Part shown: positions 4,533-6,108 of the stretch, piece after piece | Layout: each line of letters starts with the position of its first letter | Position numbering within the stretch: the first letter of the stretch is position 1 | From: Lewinellaceae bacterium | GTDB taxonomy: Bacteria; Bacteroidota; Bacteroidia; Chitinophagales; Saprospiraceae | Assembly (NCBI GenBank): GCA_016712415.1 | Contig: JADJRC010000040.1 | Location: 1 to 6,108 of the forward strand | Direction of reading: 5' to 3' | Length of the DNA: 6,108 bases | Made by a program: the position numbers and the translations under genes | Notes under the pieces: model-generated | Databases searched by the model: none | What the model saw: the letters and a program-made list of their open reading frames with translations, nothing else | Told to the model about the DNA's origin: nothing

Positions 4533-5123
4533 ATGGACGCCTGCAACGGCGACCTTCGGGCGAAATACGAGGCCGTTACTACGTTCCACGACTGGGACGA
4601 ATACAGGCAAGCCGCCCTTTTGCTGAATATTTACGCCACACTGTCCCGGACAACCACGATGGGCAAGGGCAAATCGCGCGGGGCACAGTCCGTATGGATG
4701 ACGCGCAACACAAAGCGGATCGAGATTCGATTTGAGCCGCAACCACGCCCGCAAAACGTCCGCGAATCCAGCCGCGAAGCGTTCGCCGCGATAGACACGA
4801 CTACGCAGGTGGGGCAGGTGGCGCTATGTATTATCGAGGCATCTGTAAATGGCGGCGACATAACGCGGGCTGAAATCGCGCATTTTTTTGGCATGGAAAA
4901 ATCGACCGTAGCGGCCCGCGTTAACGAACTGATTGAAACCTGCAAGCAGACGCCTGTCAAGGTCGGCAGCGTCCATTACCGGATCATCGAACTCGACGAC
5001 CGGAGACACTCCCTTACCCCGGACGCGGCCCCTGTTAAGGTAATCGCCCTGCGCGCCGTCATGTGCGCACCGGGTAACTATACACCAGCGGCGGAAGCCG
5101 CACAAACGACACTGTTTTCATGA
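4533..5123 (+). CDS. Winged-helix DNA-binding protein with possible clamp-binding C-terminus
   Basis: Residues 96-136 carry a helix-turn-helix: GQVALCIIEASVNGGDIT, then RAEIAHFFGMEKSTVAARVNELIE, with the recognition helix at about 123-136. A likely wing follows (VKVGSVHYRIIEL). This resembles MarR-like and phage winged-helix proteins. Residues 1-70 form a separate helical N-domain (DWDEYRQAALLLNIYATLSR) with a basic stretch (GKGKSRGAQSVWMTRNTKR). The last six residues, QTTLFS, match the QxxLF type of peptide that binds the bacterial sliding clamp, which hints at a replication role. ATG 4533 is the only usable start. The frame is open back to 4458 with plausible residues (FDAKIRSQSEHNLQAY), so a non-ATG upstream start cannot be excluded. 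Its TGA overlaps the next ATG (ATGA, 5120-5123), so the two genes are translationally coupled. DNA binding is likely; replication or transcription control remains open. Confidence 0.7.
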   Translation: MDACNGDLRAKYEAVTTFHDWDEYRQAALLLNIYATLSRTTTMGKGKSRGAQSVWMTRNTKRIEIRFEPQPRPQNVRESSREAFAAIDTTTQVGQVALCIIEASVNGGDITRAEIAHFFGMEKSTVAARVNELIETCKQTPVKVGSVHYRIIELDDRRHSLTPDAAPVKVIALRAVMCAPGNYTPAAEAAQTTLFS

Positions 5124-5629
5124 GAAACGCAAAAAAACGCGGCGGCGGCGAAGACCTGGTAATGGCCATCGCCTTGCTGCTCTTCGCGGCCGCTGCCACA
5201 GCGCAGCCAACCACCAACCCCGGTTACAATTACGGCCCGCCCACACTGATCGAACTGGCGCAGCCGGATGAACAGCCGCAGCCCGCCCTGGGGCTATTCG
5301 CCAACGAGAAACAGGCATCGACAGTCCTGTGTGTCGGCGGCGGCGTCCTTATGGCTGTTGGATCGATATTCGACGGTATGGCCGCCAAAAAAGCCACGCT
5401 GTACGGAACCAGGGACGGCGATACCGGCCCATACCACAGTACCCGCTTTGTCGGGCGAACCCTGCAACTAACCGGCGCGGCGTCCTACGCCATCGGGTGG
5501 AGCCTGCGAAAAGACCGCAATCACAAGCACAAATGGCTGCGCGGCATAGGTGAAGCGGCACTGCTTTTTGCCGCCGGGTCGGCTGTGAGCCAGTTGTCAT
5601 ACCACGCCCATAGCCCGAAACCATACTAA
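5120..5629 (+). CDS. Exported or membrane protein with signal peptide, unknown function
   Basis: The 169-residue protein starts with a basic stretch (MRNAKKRGGG). A hydrophobic core (VMAIALLLFAAAA) and an Ala-x-Ala site (ATA-Q, cleavage after about residue 28) follow. This is a classical signal peptide. A Pro/Gln-rich stretch (29-57) comes next, then three segments rich in Gly and Ala that could span or lie on a membrane: about 68-87 (STVLCVGGGVLMAVGSIF), 115-128 and 142-158 (EAALLFAAGSAVSQLS). A strongly basic part (RKDRNHKHKWLR, 130-141) lies between the last two. I do not recognise the family. The start is fixed by the ATGA overlap with the winged-helix gene, an unusual partner for a membrane protein. 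It could be a virion membrane component, an entry or lysis factor, or an envelope protein. Confidence 0.75.
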   Translation: MRNAKKRGGGEDLVMAIALLLFAAAATAQPTTNPGYNYGPPTLIELAQPDEQPQPALGLFANEKQASTVLCVGGGVLMAVGSIFDGMAAKKATLYGTRDGDTGPYHSTRFVGRTLQLTGAASYAIGWSLRKDRNHKHKWLRGIGEAALLFAAGSAVSQLSYHAHSPKPY

Positions 5630-5677
5630 CCGGGAAGGGACGCCCGGCGGAGTACTCTTTAATCCATAATCTACCCC

Positions 5678-5706
5678 CCAACTTTTTCTCACATTCAAAA
5701 AGTTGG
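5678..5706 (+). promoter_or_regulatory. Perfect 10-bp hairpin ending 3 nt before a start codon
   Basis: CCAACTTTTT (5678-5687) is exactly complementary to AAAAAGTTGG (5697-5706) around a 9-nt loop. The ATG of the next gene is at 5710. In RNA this would fold over the ribosome landing zone. There is no T run after it, so it is not a standard terminator. It may control translation of the 127-residue protein or bind a protein as DNA. A smaller hairpin (CCGGG 5630-5634 with CCCGG 5643-5647) lies directly after the previous stop. Confidence 0.55.
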
Positions 5707-5709
5707 ACA

Positions 5710-6093
5710 ATGAAAATTACTCTTTACATCGTGTTTTCCCTACTGGTATCCTTTGCCATAGGCTCGATCCACCGGCAGGAAATCAAACCAGACCCTATTA
5801 CCCTGAATTTCAAACCCGCCTTTAACGTGGCGGTTGGCCCCGCAAATATCGTAGCCGCCTACCCGGTGGCCGGTATCGACTTCACCCTGAACCACGCCGC
5901 CGGGCGGCTGTACATCGGTACGGAAACCGGGCTGAGGATCGAAGACGCGGACGTGTTCCGGCTGGATTCGGTTACATGGACGGCAGTGATGCCGGGCGGC
6001 GATTGGGTGACGGTGAACGCCGAGACGGGGCAAACGGAGCAATACCTGGACGGGGAATATCGGTGTTTTATACAAGAAATTTCTAAACCATAA
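5710..6093 (+). CDS. Small anchored or exported protein, unknown function
   Basis: The 127-residue protein begins with a hydrophobic segment (ITLYIVFSLLVSFAIGS, about 3-19) that is either an uncleaved anchor or a signal peptide. The remaining roughly 105 residues look like a small beta-rich domain with alternating hydrophobic residues: PITLNFKPAFNVAVG, then GIDFTLNHAAGRLYIGTE and DWVTVNAETGQTEQYL. By the usual orientation this domain would be periplasmic or on the virion surface. I do not recognise a family. It is 80 nt downstream of the previous membrane protein, in the same direction, behind a hairpin that may tune its translation. Neighbouring exported genes suggest an envelope or virion-membrane cluster, which is inference. 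Confidence 0.7.
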   Translation: MKITLYIVFSLLVSFAIGSIHRQEIKPDPITLNFKPAFNVAVGPANIVAAYPVAGIDFTLNHAAGRLYIGTETGLRIEDADVFRLDSVTWTAVMPGGDWVTVNAETGQTEQYLDGEYRCFIQEISKP

Positions 6094-6103
6094 AAAATAC
6101 ACA

Positions 6104-6108
6104 ATGAA
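6104..6108 (+). CDS. Possible start of a further gene, cut by window edge
   Basis: ATGAA at the very end follows the preceding stop by 10 nt, with an A-rich spacer (AAAAATACACA) like those before other genes here. This suggests that the plus-strand operon continues. Only one codon and two bases are visible, so the call rests on spacing alone. Confidence 0.35.

Noticed and set aside
4331..4735. Plus-strand ORF of 134 residues starting in the hairpin region
   Set aside because: It runs through the terminator and then overlaps the winged-helix gene in another frame with Arg/Gln-rich shadow composition.
5740..6102. Minus-strand ORF of 120 residues
   Set aside because: Opposite strand of the anchored 127-residue protein; no start context and poor composition.
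1..6108. Assignment to a named phage group such as filamentous inoviruses or the lipid-containing Flavobacterium phage FLiP
   Set aside because: An SSB-like protein, a transglycosylase and small membrane proteins are compatible, but no capsid, packaging or Rep signature is visible here to support a named group.

Overview
The window looks like part of a compact mobile element, most likely a phage or prophage and less likely a plasmid, from a member of the Bacteroidota. Three things point to that host group. Two start regions carry the -33/-7 promoter type of Bacteroides and relatives (TTG, about 20 nt, TAnnTTTG). Most start codons lack a Shine-Dalgarno sequence. The first gene is a DUF551 protein, a family common in gut mobile elements. 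Most genes are short, closely spaced or overlapping (ATGA junctions), and most have no recognisable function. No tRNA, rRNA, CRISPR array, insertion sequence or integrase is visible.

Layout. (1) 1-1201, plus strand: the end of a DUF551 gene, then a membrane-anchored lytic transglycosylase-like protein. The unit ends in GC hairpins (1211-1278) that also face the end of the opposing unit. (2) 3579-1350, minus strand: two coupled small genes, a 296-residue protein ending in an SSB-like acidic tail (DDLPF), a 118-residue conserved protein, and a separate AT-rich 87-residue ORF between two hairpins. (3) 3580-3981: the divergent control region. It holds two promoters facing away from each other, each overlapped by the same 15-bp palindrome GTACAC-nnn-GTGTAC in exactly the same register, a minus-strand small ORF without an ATG, and a T9A9 tract. 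(4) 3982-4167, plus: a 61-residue ribbon-helix-helix-like protein directly downstream of one copy of the palindrome. (5) 4168-4532: about 365 bases without a convincing gene but with five GC hairpins in a row, the last a good intrinsic terminator only 46 nt before the next start codon. (6) 4533-6108, plus: a winged-helix-like protein ending in a possible sliding-clamp-binding peptide (QTTLF), a translationally coupled membrane protein with a signal peptide, a second small exported or anchored protein preceded by a perfect 10-bp hairpin, and the first bases of a further gene.

How it may work together (inference). The ribbon-helix-helix protein is the best candidate to bind the paired palindromes, repressing itself and the minus-strand replication-type operon together. 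The SSB-like protein and the winged-helix protein both end in peptides of the kind that dock onto replisome components, which suggests a replication module. The plus-strand unit running out at 6108 and the one arriving at position 1 would fit a circular replicon with a divergent start near 3.6-4.0 kb and convergent ends near 1.25 kb, but this window alone cannot show circularity.
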